From Plenodomus lindquistii (lineage: Eukaryota > Ascomycota > Dothideomycetes > Pleosporales > Leptosphaeriaceae): a DNA stretch of 64,000 nt. Of the stretch, positions 51,172-61,760 are shown piece after piece. The translations under genes were made by a program, and so were the position numbers. The stretch is taken from assembly GCA_025504975.1 (NCBI GenBank), contig JANUWI010000019.1, positions 682,001-746,000 of the forward strand, written 5' to 3'. Position 1 is the stretch's first letter; each line of letters begins with the position of its first letter. Under the pieces are notes generated by a model. The model was not told where the DNA came from. It did not search any database and saw nothing but the letters and a program-made list of their open reading frames with translations.

Positions 51172-51917
51172 TCCCGTGATCGGGTACCTCTCAAGGTATG
51201 GATTTGTGAGTGAATGCGAAAGTTAAAGTTGCCCATCTCGCGACGAACATGGAATAGTGCGGAAACTTATAGTTCTTTGACAGGGACGCCTGAATGCGGA
51301 TCAATTGCCCGGGAAGGCAACTACCGTATTAAATCCTGATAGAAAGAAAAAGCTAGCAAGGGTGTTCAAGCCTCGCCAAATTGCCAAGATCCAATACACG
51401 GTACCAAGAGATCAAGATCCGGTTTTGCGGAAGCCAAGGATTTAGTCTAGTCCTAGATTAGACGCCGTCCCGACCTCCTCCAGAACTTATGACGATAAGA
51501 GACCTACAACAAAACGTTGCATTGGCGATATCGCACGACTCCACTTGGGTCTTGGAGTCACTGGTTCCGAGTCACAATCATCGGAGCCGAATTAACATTA
51601 TAGAAACATGTCGTCTCTACCTTGGAGATGGATTTCGATTCATCTGCGAGGATGATCTACCTAAAGAAGCGACGTGCTTGAGGTACGCCACCCTGCTCAT
51701 ATACGCTGTTCCTCTCTCCTCCATATGTTTGTCTGATAACTCGTGAGTTTATTTGTCAAAAAATCAATCAACTCCAGGTACAATTTTGCTCTTGAAGATC
51801 ATGCCAGTCCTCGTCGCTTGTGAGGGGAACGGGTGGGTATAGTACGTACCTTGCAGACCACGCTTTTAGAACACCGCCATGGACTAGGTTATGACTGCCA
51901 TCCTAAAACTTAGCGCG
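51172..51917. other. Intergenic, no gene seen
   Basis: No supported feature. A short plus-strand frame at 51489-51746 has no recognisable motif. Confidence 0.4.
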
Positions 51918-52587
51918 TTATAAGATAACCCTCCTCAGCATCTCGGAGAGCACAATCTCCTCCGTGCCCAAGCCCTGAAGTAGTTCCAGGGCATTCTCTT
52001 GCCGAATCCAGGTCCTGCGCTTACTCTGAGCTAGTGGCAGATGCTTGTATTCCTTATTTACTTCCGTCGCTGAAGAGCGCCGCTTGTACTCTAGTTTAGC
52101 GAGCTAGGACGGAACGATTGACGGTGCACTACTGCTGACTGCCTCTAATTCAACCTTCTTCTCATCGCGTTCTCCTTCCCCTCTCAATACCTAGGTACGT
52201 CGTAGGCATGGAGACGCCAAGAAGTCCAATAAGTCAGTACACCATGTCTTCTTCGGTCGTTTTGCGATTCTCAGCTCACCGCTTTCGCCCCCATGTGCTG
52301 TACTGGCGATCGTCCGTCCTCTTCTTGGAAGGCTGTTCACGCAAATGAAGCGTACCAAGATGGCCGATCAACTGTTCCAAGCCGCTTTACGGCAAGAACT
52401 CAATCTTAGTGATGTGGTTGATCCGGTAGGTCATAAGGCTCTCAGCCTGGCGGCCACACGCCTTCTTCAGAGGTGCAAAATAACCTACGTCGAGCGGCTG
52501 CAGGATGTGCGACCAGTGAGAAGGCATGACGAGGATCATGGTATTCTGGTCTTTGCAGTTAGAACTTAAGCGAGTTGTGGCTCCCAT
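51918..52587 (-). mobile_element. Decayed pogo/Fot-type DDE transposase remnant
   Basis: The minus-strand block 52387-52587 reads MPSHWSHILQPLDVGYF and APLKKACGRQ, the hallmark end of the DDE_1 catalytic domain of fungal pogo/Fot-like transposases, followed by INHITKIEFLP and a stop. Downstream on the same strand, 51918-52103 holds another protein-like stretch (KRRTWIRQENALELLQGLG) that may be the C-terminal region of the same or a neighbouring element, broken by TAG codons. The remaining catalytic domain was not found, so this is a fragment. Confidence 0.65.
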
Positions 52588-53256
52588 GGCTGCTGACTAG
52601 AAGCATACGTACTGTGCTAACAGTATTTTCTTTTGTGTGCTTGTCAAAGTACTTCGATCACATGTCCGTCCAGACATTCTCAGCGACTGCAATCACACAA
52701 ATGATGTAGGCTGTCCTCCTTGTACCAAGCGAGAGGTGGTGTTTGCCAACATAGATGACCCAGGATGGGATTGCCTACCCCATCGCGGTGATCCCCTGGA
52801 TCACCGTAATTCACCCCCGGCTGTGCTGATGCCCTGATTTTGGACGTCCTCGATATTTGGTGATCGCTGATTTTCTTGAAGTATAGAAAATAGAATTTCC
52901 TGTAGAGTGTCCTAAGCTAGGTTTCTCATTATTACTATAGTTGAGGCGTCAAAACCCATTCCTTACATTTGTAATTTGGTGATAATCGCTAACAAATTGC
53001 CCAGCGTTACGCGACCACCGGCATTACGCGATCATCCTCAGTACGTTATCACGGTCACTCGCGCCACGTTATCGCCAACCCCGTTCAGTGTTCGCACTTT
53101 TGCGCAAGGCAGAAACAACAACAACTACAACAACTTTCGCCTCCCGCAACTCAATCACACTGTTTTTGATCCCTCTACAAACTTCCGTAATGTTTCAAAA
53201 CTACTTCATGCACGTGCTGTCAAGGTTGTATCAATTTAAGAGCATCGGAAGTAGAC
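52588..53256. other. Transposon-flanking sequence, no gene
   Basis: Mixed composition with TTGGTGAT-type repeats around 52858 and 52976. Possibly the 5' part of the decayed pogo element. No coding feature is supported. Confidence 0.35.
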
Positions 53257-53623
53257 TGGCAAATGGGTCTCCACATTCGGGATCGAAGAAACCTCGATAT
53301 CTCTATCAAACCAAGTCCAATCCTAACGAAAGGTAGCTTATTTTGTAGCTACAGACTCGGCTAACAATGCCTTTATATAAAGTTTTTTAATAAGTTTAAC
53401 AAGTAACCTACTACTTTTATTTAGAACTTTAATAAAAAGACCTAAGTATAAAAATTTAGGTTAGCTTATAACTTTTTACCTATAAAAATTAATAAAAAGC
53501 TTTATATAGCGGACTTGTAGACTTTAAAAGGGGCTATAAAATGAGCTGCTTTTTGTTAGAATCGGACCTAGTTTAATTGCGATATCGTAGTTTTTCAATC
53601 CTAATGCGGAGACCCATTTGCCA
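53257..53623. repeat. Foldback element: long imperfect inverted repeat
   Basis: The left end TGGCAAATGGGTCTCC (53257-53272) and right end GGAGACCCATTTGCCA (53608-53623) are perfect 16-nt inverted repeats. The similarity continues inward for about 75 nt on each side (left arm to about 53332, right arm from about 53560). The loop is AT-rich. The layout suggests a MITE-like or solo foldback element straddling the border of the AT-rich block. Confidence 0.75.
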
Positions 53624-56040
53624 CACTAATTAAAAGGGCAAAAAATTCTACTTATAAGTTATAAAGATTCCTAGTATTGTCTTAGTGTAAGCGCAATTCT
53701 CTAAGGGAAAGTAAAGAATTATAGTAGAATTATTTGTAGAATACAAGTAGCACTAGGCCTAGTAATAATTTATAGCTAATTCTAAGCTAAAATAATTAAC
53801 CCTGCCTAACACTAAATATTAATACTATAGAATAATACTTTATATAACTTTAACTATATTAAAATATAATATTTCTTAAATATTTCTAAAGCTATAAACT
53901 TCTCTAGTACTTCTCTAGGTAAAGAAATTTTTACTATACCTAATACTAAAGAGCGTGCGCACTATTTCTAGCACGTTAAATACTAGGCTAATAATAAAAC
54001 TTTAGCTAATATAGCTCTATAGCATAGAATTAGAGTTTAAATAGAGCTTAGGTACGTTAGGAAATTCTATTGTGTAGTAAATTAAGTAAGTAGATAGAAA
54101 GTAACGTAAATAGCTAGTAATTAATATAAATTACTAATTTACTACTTTTACTCTACAAGGCCTTTTTTTACGTAGTTTACTAGTAATTTACTAGTAAATA
54201 ACGTAAGTAACGTAAATTACTTTAAGTACTATTTTTACTTAATTTACCTTGTTTACCTCGCTTACCTCCTAGACCCCTGCTAGTTTAAAATAAAAAAGAA
54301 CTTTACTTTTTTAAACTCTTTTAAGTTATATAACAACGTACGCAATTAATATAATAATATAATAGAAGTTTCTAAATACTAAAATATTACTTTTATAGGC
54401 TTAGCGCGAAAAAAAAATATAGTTTTATTATCTATTTAAACTATTAGCAGCCTCTGTAAATTATTTTTAAGTAAAAAACATTAAAACTTTTTAGTAAATA
54501 ATTAATAACTATAGAACAGCTAGGCCTAAAATAGTAATTTTTTAACTAATTTATAGCTAAACATTTATTCTATATTATTAGAATTTCAATTACCTAATTA
54601 GGACTAGTTTTAATTTTTTATAGTGTTTAACGTTTGTGGGGTTAATAGAGTGAGCGAGGTAAATAAAGTAAATTAAGCTATTCACATTAGCTACACTACT
54701 TAAGTCTTTTCCTAGTTATTTACTAGTAATTTAACTTATTTACAATGCGCTTGGTAAATAACTAGAATGCTACAAAAAGTTTTTTCCTAATGTAGTATTA
54801 GAAAAAAAAGTACTATAGTAATATAAAGCGCGTACGTAAAAAAAAAGCTTAGAAAAAAAGTAATAAACTTAGGCAGCTATTTACTATCTTTTTATAACAC
54901 TTTAAAAAACTACTATTAAATAAAACTAACTCTATATATAACTGCCTATATAATATACAGGCACGTAAAAATAAATTACTTTTAAATTTCTATTTATTAT
55001 AGTATAATATAAGTAATTACTTTAGTGTTTACTTTTATATAGCAGCGTACTTAAATAATATAAGCCTAGCTAATATAAAGGCTAGATATAAGTATAGAAA
55101 GAATTATATAAAGAAATAGGTAAAAAGCTTCTAGAATTATATTTTCTAGATAGATAAAGCTTACTATAATTCTTTAGAGAATTTCTAGAAGCTAAAGATA
55201 TTTAGAAGAACTAGTAAAAGGCTTAAGCTAGGTAATATTAAATTTTAAGTAATAGTAAAATATAACTTCTAAATACTCTACTTCTTTATAATAGTAAGCT
55301 ACTATATAAAGTTAAGTTTTATTTTCTATAATAATAAGTATAAAATATTTAAGCTTTTAAAGCTACTACTAAAGCTTTATAAGTTAAAGTATAAAAGTAC
55401 TTAGAAGTATAAATAATAGATAAAAGATTAAAAAGCTTTAAAGCTACCTCTATTTAAAAAAAACTTAGAGGGTTACTATATAATTTAGTAGTACTACGCT
55501 AATAAGCTATTACTAGTATATATAGAGTTACTCTATAAAACTTAACTATAGAATAAATTAAGCCTCTAGGTATTTTTTAAGAATAGAGATTTTTTATATA
55601 GAATAAAAAGCTATAATAATGTTACTAATAACCTCTAGGTTACTAACTAGATCTCTAATTATCTAATCTCTATTTAGAGTAGTAATTTTAACGTTTTAGG
55701 AAGGCTCTAGCTATAGCTTAAATAGTATACTAAATAGCAGATTACTTATCTAGAGCTAGGCTAGAAGGCTTAGAATAGAATAAAATTATACTTTAAGCGT
55801 TTACTTATTAAGTAATAGAATAGAATAATTTAGAGGTAAATTTAGGAGTTAATTAATAAGATGCTATAGCGTTGCGCGTAGCTAGTTAAATTAGAAAGTA
55901 ATAAAATACGCTTAGAAATCTAGTAGTAACTCTAAAAAAAACTTTTATATAGCGTTTACTATATAATTTAATAGCCTTAACAATTTTATACGCTTAGATT
56001 ACAGCTTAAAATGCTTGCGTAGTGTTATTTTGTATAAAGA
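53340..56040. repeat. AT-rich block consistent with RIP-mutated transposon DNA
   Basis: About 2.7 kb made almost wholly of A/T with abundant TpA and very little CpA or TpG, sharply different from both flanks. This is the expected result of extensive C-to-T change at CpA on both strands. It includes the transposase ghost at 54841-55878 and palindromic stretches around 54120-54790. No functional gene can be expected. Confidence 0.85.
54841..55878 (+). mobile_element. RIP-degraded Tc1/mariner (DDE_3) transposase ghost
   Basis: A single frame can be followed from 55069 to about 55878 with no insertion or deletion but many TAG/TAA codons. At 55144-55164 the codons TTC TAG ATA GAT AAA GCT TAC correspond, through C-to-T/G-to-A only, to a Phe-Trp-Thr-Asp-Glu-Ala-His catalytic motif. 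At about 55650-55720 the pattern matches the second catalytic Asp region (SPDLNPIE type), and the end near 55860 matches a terminal EMPxRC-type motif. An upstream part (54841-55068) resembles a helix-turn-helix region. Identity is inferred by reversing transitions in short motifs. Confidence 0.75.
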
Positions 56041-56151
56041 TTAGGTAGGTAGCAATATTGGTGGGGCATGCTTACCTTAGCTTAGAATCGGCCACGAATT
56101 ATTACTAGGCCTGGTGGTGGTTCGCGATCACATGACGTAATGGTTGCCTAA

Positions 56152-56157
56152 TATAAA
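56152..56157 (+). promoter_or_regulatory. TATA-like box before the 56211 gene
   Basis: TATAAA lies 54 bp before the ATG, followed by an ACAACTACAACTAC leader. Confidence 0.4.
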
Positions 56158-56210
56158 GGCGACAACTACAACTACAACTACCTTTACTCCAACTTTATCC
56201 ATTACTTATC

Positions 56211-56822
56211 ATGGAGCTGACACCAGAAGGTCCCTACCTTACTGCTGTTCTTCGTGCCCCAGAACCAGATCTTGACTTATCTGGCTCGCGGCCTTTTAGC
56301 CTAGAGCTTGTCATTACTCTTCACGCCTTCAAACCTATTCTTTTGTACACTGCTGATACCTTTTTGTCGCCTCCGGTTGCGATTCGACAGGGGGGCATTA
56401 ACTTTGTGCATAAGGGAAGCCTTTCACCCGAGCCACGGAGCACTATCGATGTCAATAGAGGTCACGGACCAGACCGACCATGGGTACCCAACAATTTCCT
56501 TACCCTTGAGCCCGAACATCCCACCTTGATTCAAATTCCTTTCGGTTCTCGAAGCCCCTCAACAGCCTCCGAAGACGGGCACTTCGGCCTCCGCTTGTGG
56601 ATGAACACTGCAACATTCGAGACAGGGAATACCTACAAAGCAATATTGCCTTCTGCAACTAGAGTCACTTGGTGGCGCTGGTCAACACAAGGTGAAAACA
56701 ATGACGATCAAGGTGTGCCTTTTCTTCCAAAGGGGGAGCAGCTACCTATCTATGTCGATGATGACGATGTCACTTTTACATGTGTTGGACAGCATACGGC
56801 ACTACCAACGCAACCCCATTGA
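56211..56822 (+). CDS. Uncharacterised fungal protein beside the AT-rich block
   Basis: Intronless protein of 203 residues (MELTPEGPYLTAVLRAPEPD). The architecture looks like a compact beta-rich domain, with FSLELVITLHAFKPILLYT, FLTLEPEHPTLIQIPFG, FGLRLWMNTATFETGNTYKA and a TRVTWWRWSTQGE motif followed by LPIYVDDDDVTFTC. Proteins with the WWRW segment after a GxTY segment occur as hypothetical proteins in Dothideomycetes; no function is known to me. It lies only about 170 bp from the RIP block yet shows no premature stop, so it is apparently under constraint. Confidence 0.72.
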   Translation: MELTPEGPYLTAVLRAPEPDLDLSGSRPFSLELVITLHAFKPILLYTADTFLSPPVAIRQGGINFVHKGSLSPEPRSTIDVNRGHGPDRPWVPNNFLTLEPEHPTLIQIPFGSRSPSTASEDGHFGLRLWMNTATFETGNTYKAILPSATRVTWWRWSTQGENNDDQGVPFLPKGEQLPIYVDDDDVTFTCVGQHTALPTQPH

Positions 56823-57969
56823 GGTTGCTGTCAGAGCACTTGGTTCGGATCCTTGCGCGAACAAGAACCGCAAAGCCTAGTGCACGTCTCATATCATTGC
56901 TATGACTGAGTGTGGTCTGAGAATCCACATAATCGCACAATCTGGCATACTAAAGAATTTGTTCCAGCGTCTAAAACATCGCATATCCAGCGAAGCTATC
57001 CTTCAGTACGTAGTGTAGCAGGGGCGAAATTTTGAGCGCACGTCCGAGTTCAGAACCTTAGGGAACGTCTTTGTATTTGTTATCTATGTGCTTCGTTCCA
57101 AGATGCTCTAATGATAAACAACTGCGCCGACTGTCTGGAATTGAGAGCGTTTGCACTAACCAAAGCTTGACGTCAGCGCTGTCCCGGCCGTGCAAACGCC
57201 CTTCACCACCGCAACATCTCCAATTTGCCCTACTACGCCTTTGGCCCCGAGATACTCACCCTCCCGCGCTGTCCTCTGTGGGAAGTGTCAATATCCCAGA
57301 TTATCGACCACATATTATACATTAGTAGAGATACTCATCAAAAAGGTTCGCACAGATAGTGTGGGAGTAAGCTCCCCATGCTAAATGTGCTGTGGGTCGT
57401 GGGTTCGAATCTTCCAGGAGTCCAGTTCCAAGAAGCTAGCAATTTATTGGCGTCTGCAGATATAAATTGTGTGCGGGCAGGAGCTGACTTCTGGGTTTTT
57501 TTGCATTTCTTTTTTGCCTTACTGGTGTCACGCGTGCGTTGTTCGGTAATGCTGATGGACTTTTAGCTTCTTTTTGCGTACTAAAGCGGGAGATTGGACC
57601 GCCGTTTTGGAAAGATGGTGACGCTGGGTATAACTTACCTAGCTATGTATTAGGGTTCCTGAGGCTGTAATGAAGCAGGAAGACTGTGCATTAGCTATAT
57701 TCGAATACAGGATATCTTCATCTCTCAGGACGATCTGTGAGTTGTCTGGCTAATTGCTCTTTCAGTGGTTTAGGTCCTGAATGTGACATGTGCGCGATGC
57801 GGTTTGCCTACGCCACTGTGCTCGCATTATCAGTCAAGCACCTACACACGTATAATGGATTGCTCAAAATCTGATGTGTTCATGGAATACACAAAATCAT
57901 TAATTGAAGACAACCTTCGCCATCGCCATCTCATCTACACTTGATTATTCGACCGGGAGGACGATGTAT
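56823..57969. other. Intergenic, no gene seen
   Basis: About 1.1 kb with no supported gene. A GGTTCGAATCT box-B-like sequence (about 57409-57419) occurs but does not fold into a tRNA. Confidence 0.4.
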
Positions 57970-59034
57970 CTACTGCCCCATAACCTCCCTGATCAACACG
58001 CACATCTCCTTAACGTTGAATACATCAGTGGACACCAATGCGATGGCAGTATCCGGATCCATCCAAGAAACCCTCTCACTCGGCCCTTCTGGCAGCTTGT
58101 TCCCGCGCTCCTGCTCAATCTTCTCGTCATCGATATCAGTGCTCAGCGCATCCACCAAACTTCCCGCCAAGACATCCGCGGAGAAATACGTGGGAACTCC
58201 AGTCTCAACTCCCATAGAATCGAACATGCCTGAAAGTCCATCATCAGCAATGTCCTCCGCCGCCGAAGCACCCTTCCACTTCTCCTGCCCAATCGCTTCA
58301 GTCTCCTCTTGAATGACGTGAAGCATTGCCCAGGCCGGCCCGAGCTGCCTGAACTCCTCCTTGCTCATCGTGCTCGCGTGCCTAAGGTAGTGGTTCGCGT
58401 TGAAACCGGGGAATGTCAGCTGTAGAGCAAGTTCCTGCAAGCGCGCACAAGCATCTTTCATGGCTTTCCCCCTCTTCATGTTAAAGCGGATGAGATCGAG
58501 TGGGCTATTCTTCCAGATGTCGAGGAATATGTCGCGGCTGTCTTCCTCGTCGTCCTCTTCATCATCGTCACCGTACGGTATACGCCAGACATGGTCAATC
58601 CATGCTGTCGTGAACGACTGCAGGAACTCCAGCGTGGCGCGTGGGAATTGCTGCTGCGCGCCTGGCATCTTGAGGACAATGAATCCGAGTAAGACGTTCC
58701 AGCGGATTTGGGGAACGTGGCGGCTCCAGCAATGATCGTCGTCGATGCCCCAGAACCAGATGGCGCGAGTGATCTGCAGGTCTTGCTGTGTCTTGCGCGC
58801 GCGAAACCTGTCGATGGCGATGTGGTCGTAGTATTGGAACACGAAGTCGAGCTGCAGGGGCGTAGGGATGATGTGGTTCTGAAGGACATCTTCTGCGCGA
58901 TGGTAGATGTCGAAGATGGACGGCCGGCGACCGGTTGGGAACATACTATTGGGAAGTTTCTTGAGTTTGATGTCGAGGAGCTCCACCAGAATGTCATGAA
59001 TCATCTGCTGCTGATCAGGAGTATAGGTTGCCAT
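57970..59034 (-). CDS. Uncharacterised fungal family protein (paralogue of 48201)
   Basis: Intronless protein of 354 residues from the ATG at 59034 (MATYTPDQQQMIHDIL); upstream frame to 59154 starts with TTG and is not used. Shared blocks with the 48201 gene: MFPTGRRPSIFDIYHRAE, LQLDFVFQYYDHI, IWFWGIDDDHCW, QIRWNVLLGFIVLKMP, FLQSFTTAWIDHVWRI, IWKNSPLDLIRFN, LGPAWAMLHVIQEE. An acidic insert (DDDEEDDEEDSRD) is specific to this copy. The C-terminal third (SGMFDSMGVETG, VSWMDPDTAIAL) shows what the 48201 gene encodes beyond its TAG. No transmembrane or catalytic motif; function unknown. Confidence 0.78.
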   Translation of the reverse strand: MATYTPDQQQMIHDILVELLDIKLKKLPNSMFPTGRRPSIFDIYHRAEDVLQNHIIPTPLQLDFVFQYYDHIAIDRFRARKTQQDLQITRAIWFWGIDDDHCWSRHVPQIRWNVLLGFIVLKMPGAQQQFPRATLEFLQSFTTAWIDHVWRIPYGDDDEEDDEEDSRDIFLDIWKNSPLDLIRFNMKRGKAMKDACARLQELALQLTFPGFNANHYLRHASTMSKEEFRQLGPAWAMLHVIQEETEAIGQEKWKGASAAEDIADDGLSGMFDSMGVETGVPTYFSADVLAGSLVDALSTDIDDEKIEQERGNKLPEGPSERVSWMDPDTAIALVSTDVFNVKEMCVLIREVMGQ

Positions 59035-59290
59035 CGTGGATGCTGGGCATAGTCTTTTGGTGCAATGGAATTGGCGGTAGGATGCTGCGCGCACGTGTTG
59101 GCGATCGAGTGCGAGTGAGCAATCGAGTGGCAATGTGCGAAAACCAGGAGCCAAAAGCCTTGCCGCGCTGAGGAGGGGTGGCGGCGTAAGAGCGTTTGCA
59201 CGTCAGGAGTGACGCAACGACATTGCCGACATTGCGCCCAAAACATGATCATCTGCTTGAACATTGCATTCGAAGCGCTCAATATGGACA

Positions 59291-60277
59291 TCATAAGCAG
59301 CCCGGCCAAAACCTATCCCCATTCCTGTCCGCCCACCCACCATCATGCGCAACAACGACCTCGACATCCACCCGTCCCCCTCCCTCATCTCGCACATTCC
59401 CCTCCTTCAACAGCCTCGCCGCTCTCGTCACCGTCTCCGCCGCACTCTTAGTATCCGCATGCACACTTCTCAGCCCACCCTTCCCATCATCATACATCGC
59501 GATCCCCTTCTCCCCGCTCAAAATCCTCGGATCATGACAGCAGTCTCCACCAAGGTACACCCACCTCTTCGGCGCCACGCGAGCCAAGATGTTGACATGG
59601 CCTGTCAAATGCCCCGGCGCATCGACAATGTACAATGAGCCGTCGTTGAAGAAGTCAATCGCAGCTGGAAACCCAGCCAATGGTATCCAAGCATGGCTCG
59701 TTCGCCGCGCATACGCCATATTTTCGTCCTCACTGCGCACAGGCGGCAGTTCACGCGTTCGATCCGCAGGCAGTTCATCTGCATTGAACAGTTCAGCTGG
59801 ATAGTGAGGTCCGCCTCCGTGGGCGAGGAGATACATAGTCCCGCTGCCTACTACAAACTCCGCTTTCGAAAAGTCGCTTGGCGTACCGACGTGATCCCAA
59901 TGTACATGGCTGAGCATTACTATATCTAAATCCTCTGGCTGCAACCCGCCTTTGCGCAAACTTTCGGCGGCATCGGGACTCACGCTCGTGGGCTGGCGTT
60001 GTGCAATGTGGTGTTGTTGGGCTTCGCGGTAGCCGGTGATGTCGCGCTTGAGACCGAGATCGAAGATCAACTTGTGTGGTTTTGAAGGAGTGGCTGTTGA
60101 GGGGTGTTGGATGAGGAACGAGAGGGTTGGGACGGTTGCGCGGCGATCTGGGTCGGCGTCTGTGACGAAGAGTTTCTCGGGGAGTGTGAGGTATCCTGCG
60201 TGAAGGGCTGATATTGTGACATAAGTTTGGTTTGAGGACGGCGCGGGAAGGGTGACGGTTGAGGCGTGCGACGACAT
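59291..60277 (-). CDS. Metallo-beta-lactamase-fold hydrolase, lactonase-like
   Basis: Intronless protein of 328 residues. Zinc-binding motifs of the MBL superfamily are complete: SHVHWDHVG (HxHxDH), APGHLTGHV (metal His), GGDCCHD (bridging Asp) and VAHDGGW (final His). The spacing and KLIFDLGLKRD before the first motif resemble N-acyl-homoserine-lactone lactonases and related fungal lactone hydrolases, which open lactone rings using a dinuclear zinc site. Substrate cannot be fixed from sequence. Its 5' end faces the alcohol dehydrogenase gene across about 290 bp, suggesting shared regulation. No signal peptide, so probably cytosolic. Confidence 0.87.
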   Translation of the reverse strand: MSSHASTVTLPAPSSNQTYVTISALHAGYLTLPEKLFVTDADPDRRATVPTLSFLIQHPSTATPSKPHKLIFDLGLKRDITGYREAQQHHIAQRQPTSVSPDAAESLRKGGLQPEDLDIVMLSHVHWDHVGTPSDFSKAEFVVGSGTMYLLAHGGGPHYPAELFNADELPADRTRELPPVRSEDENMAYARRTSHAWIPLAGFPAAIDFFNDGSLYIVDAPGHLTGHVNILARVAPKRWVYLGGDCCHDPRILSGEKGIAMYDDGKGGLRSVHADTKSAAETVTRAARLLKEGNVRDEGGGRVDVEVVVAHDGGWADRNGDRFWPGCL

Positions 60278-60565
60278 GTTCAGCTGTATTGAGAGTAAAG
60301 AGTAATCCTGGGCACGTGCAAAAGCAAGACTGTAAATGATGTTGGCGGTGATATGATAATCATGACATTGAGACCATGTCCTGTCGCACGTTGGAGAAAG
60401 TCATTATCATCCTGCAGCCCCACCCTGGTACCTGCATACCCCGCTGCGGGGTCACTTTTGCGTAATGCAAGTCAGTGTTAGTCGGAAATTATGATCAACT
60501 GTCCTGTTGAAGCTTCTACGACACGACAATCCACTCATCCCCTCTTCGCCATCTTCACCTCCAAC

Positions 60566-61714
60566 ATGTCGCAAAAAATGCCGGACACTATGCAAGCCCA
60601 GATCCTGGAGGCATACAAAGAGCCGTACAAGCTTCGCTCTGTTCCACTACCCGTCCCATCGTCGCCGCACGATGTCCTGATCAAGGTTGACGCAGCCTCA
60701 TACTGTCACACCGACTACGTTCTTGCAGAAGGCCAGATGCCGGGGATGCCAAACTCGTTCCCACACATTGGGTGTCATGAGTTTGCCGGGACAGTCGTTG
60801 CACATTTCCAAGACCCCTCCTCGGAAGCCAGTGCATTGTCGATCGGTGCAAGAGTTGGAGTACCAGGCCGGGCATTTCATCCATGTGGAAAATGTTTCGA
60901 GTGTAGGAATAATCGACCGAAGGATCCGATGGCAGAGGACAAAGTGGGATACTCGGTACATTGCGTTAGCTCGGAGAATAACGGAATTACTAGGGACGGG
61001 GGATTCGCAGAATACGCAGTCGTCGATGCAAGACAAATTGCGCCGATACCCGAGCAATTGACAGCGGTAGATACGGCACCTTTGATGTGCGCAGGTGTCA
61101 CAATATACACAGCTCTCAAGCGATGCGGACAAGAGAAGGGGTCTCGTATTGGCATCCTCGGGGCAGGTGGTGGACTTGGGCATCTTGGCCTGCAGTTCGG
61201 CGCAAAGATGGGGTACAAAGTGCTTGGTATCGAGGCCGCAGATGCTCCGCTCGCACTGGCGCAAGGCGTGGTCCGGAATCTTGACCCATCGCCAAGGGTT
61301 ATAGATGCCAGGGTTGTACAAGCGGCGAGCATCGTGCATAAGCTTGGAGCTGAAGATAAGAGATCGAACGTTGGTGAGATGGGGCTTGATGCTGTCATCG
61401 TGTTACCCGAGAGTCAGGCTGCTTTCGACTATGGCATGAAGCTTCTCAAGACTCACGGGACCTGTGTGATCGTGTCTTTTCCCGAGAAAGGCTTCCATAT
61501 ATCAGCACACGATGTGGTTTTCCGCGATATCAAGATCATCGGCAGTCTAGTGGGAAGTAACAGGATGCTGCGAGAGGTCCTGTCATTTGCAGCTGAACAT
61601 GGCGTGAGAGCATTGACAAAGTCGTTTCCATTGATACGTCTCAATGACTTAGTGGGTGAATACCACAAGGGAGGTGGAGGAAAGCTAGTCGTAGATATGA
61701 GTCTCGATGGCTAG
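60566..61714 (+). CDS. Zinc-dependent alcohol dehydrogenase (MDR family)
   Basis: Medium-chain dehydrogenase/reductase of 382 residues from MSQKMPDTMQAQ (60566); an in-frame ATG at 60491 would add 25 residues. The catalytic zinc site is visible as SYCHTD and HIGCHEFAG. The lobe normally holding the structural zinc starts CGKCFEC, but the fourth Cys is not at the usual spacing; the next one (VHC) comes 20 residues after the third. The NAD(P)-binding Rossmann motif is GILGAGGGLGHLGLQF, and the C-terminal GGGGKLVVDM is typical. Catalyses NAD(P)-linked alcohol/aldehyde interconversion. Divergent with the lactonase-like gene, and its 3' end lies 46 bp from the transcription factor. Confidence 0.88.
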   Translation: MSQKMPDTMQAQILEAYKEPYKLRSVPLPVPSSPHDVLIKVDAASYCHTDYVLAEGQMPGMPNSFPHIGCHEFAGTVVAHFQDPSSEASALSIGARVGVPGRAFHPCGKCFECRNNRPKDPMAEDKVGYSVHCVSSENNGITRDGGFAEYAVVDARQIAPIPEQLTAVDTAPLMCAGVTIYTALKRCGQEKGSRIGILGAGGGLGHLGLQFGAKMGYKVLGIEAADAPLALAQGVVRNLDPSPRVIDARVVQAASIVHKLGAEDKRSNVGEMGLDAVIVLPESQAAFDYGMKLLKTHGTCVIVSFPEKGFHISAHDVVFRDIKIIGSLVGSNRMLREVLSFAAEHGVRALTKSFPLIRLNDLVGEYHKGGGGKLVVDMSLDG

Positions 61715-61760
61715 TTCGCGTCTTCCATATAGTTGGTAGCTTCCGGGAATTGAAGAATAA

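Noticed and set aside
57350..57425. Possible tRNA gene around a GGTTCGAATCT box-B-like sequence
   Set aside because: The predicted T stem (GTGGG/CTTCC) pairs poorly, no proper acceptor stem or D arm could be drawn, and no anticodon loop fits.
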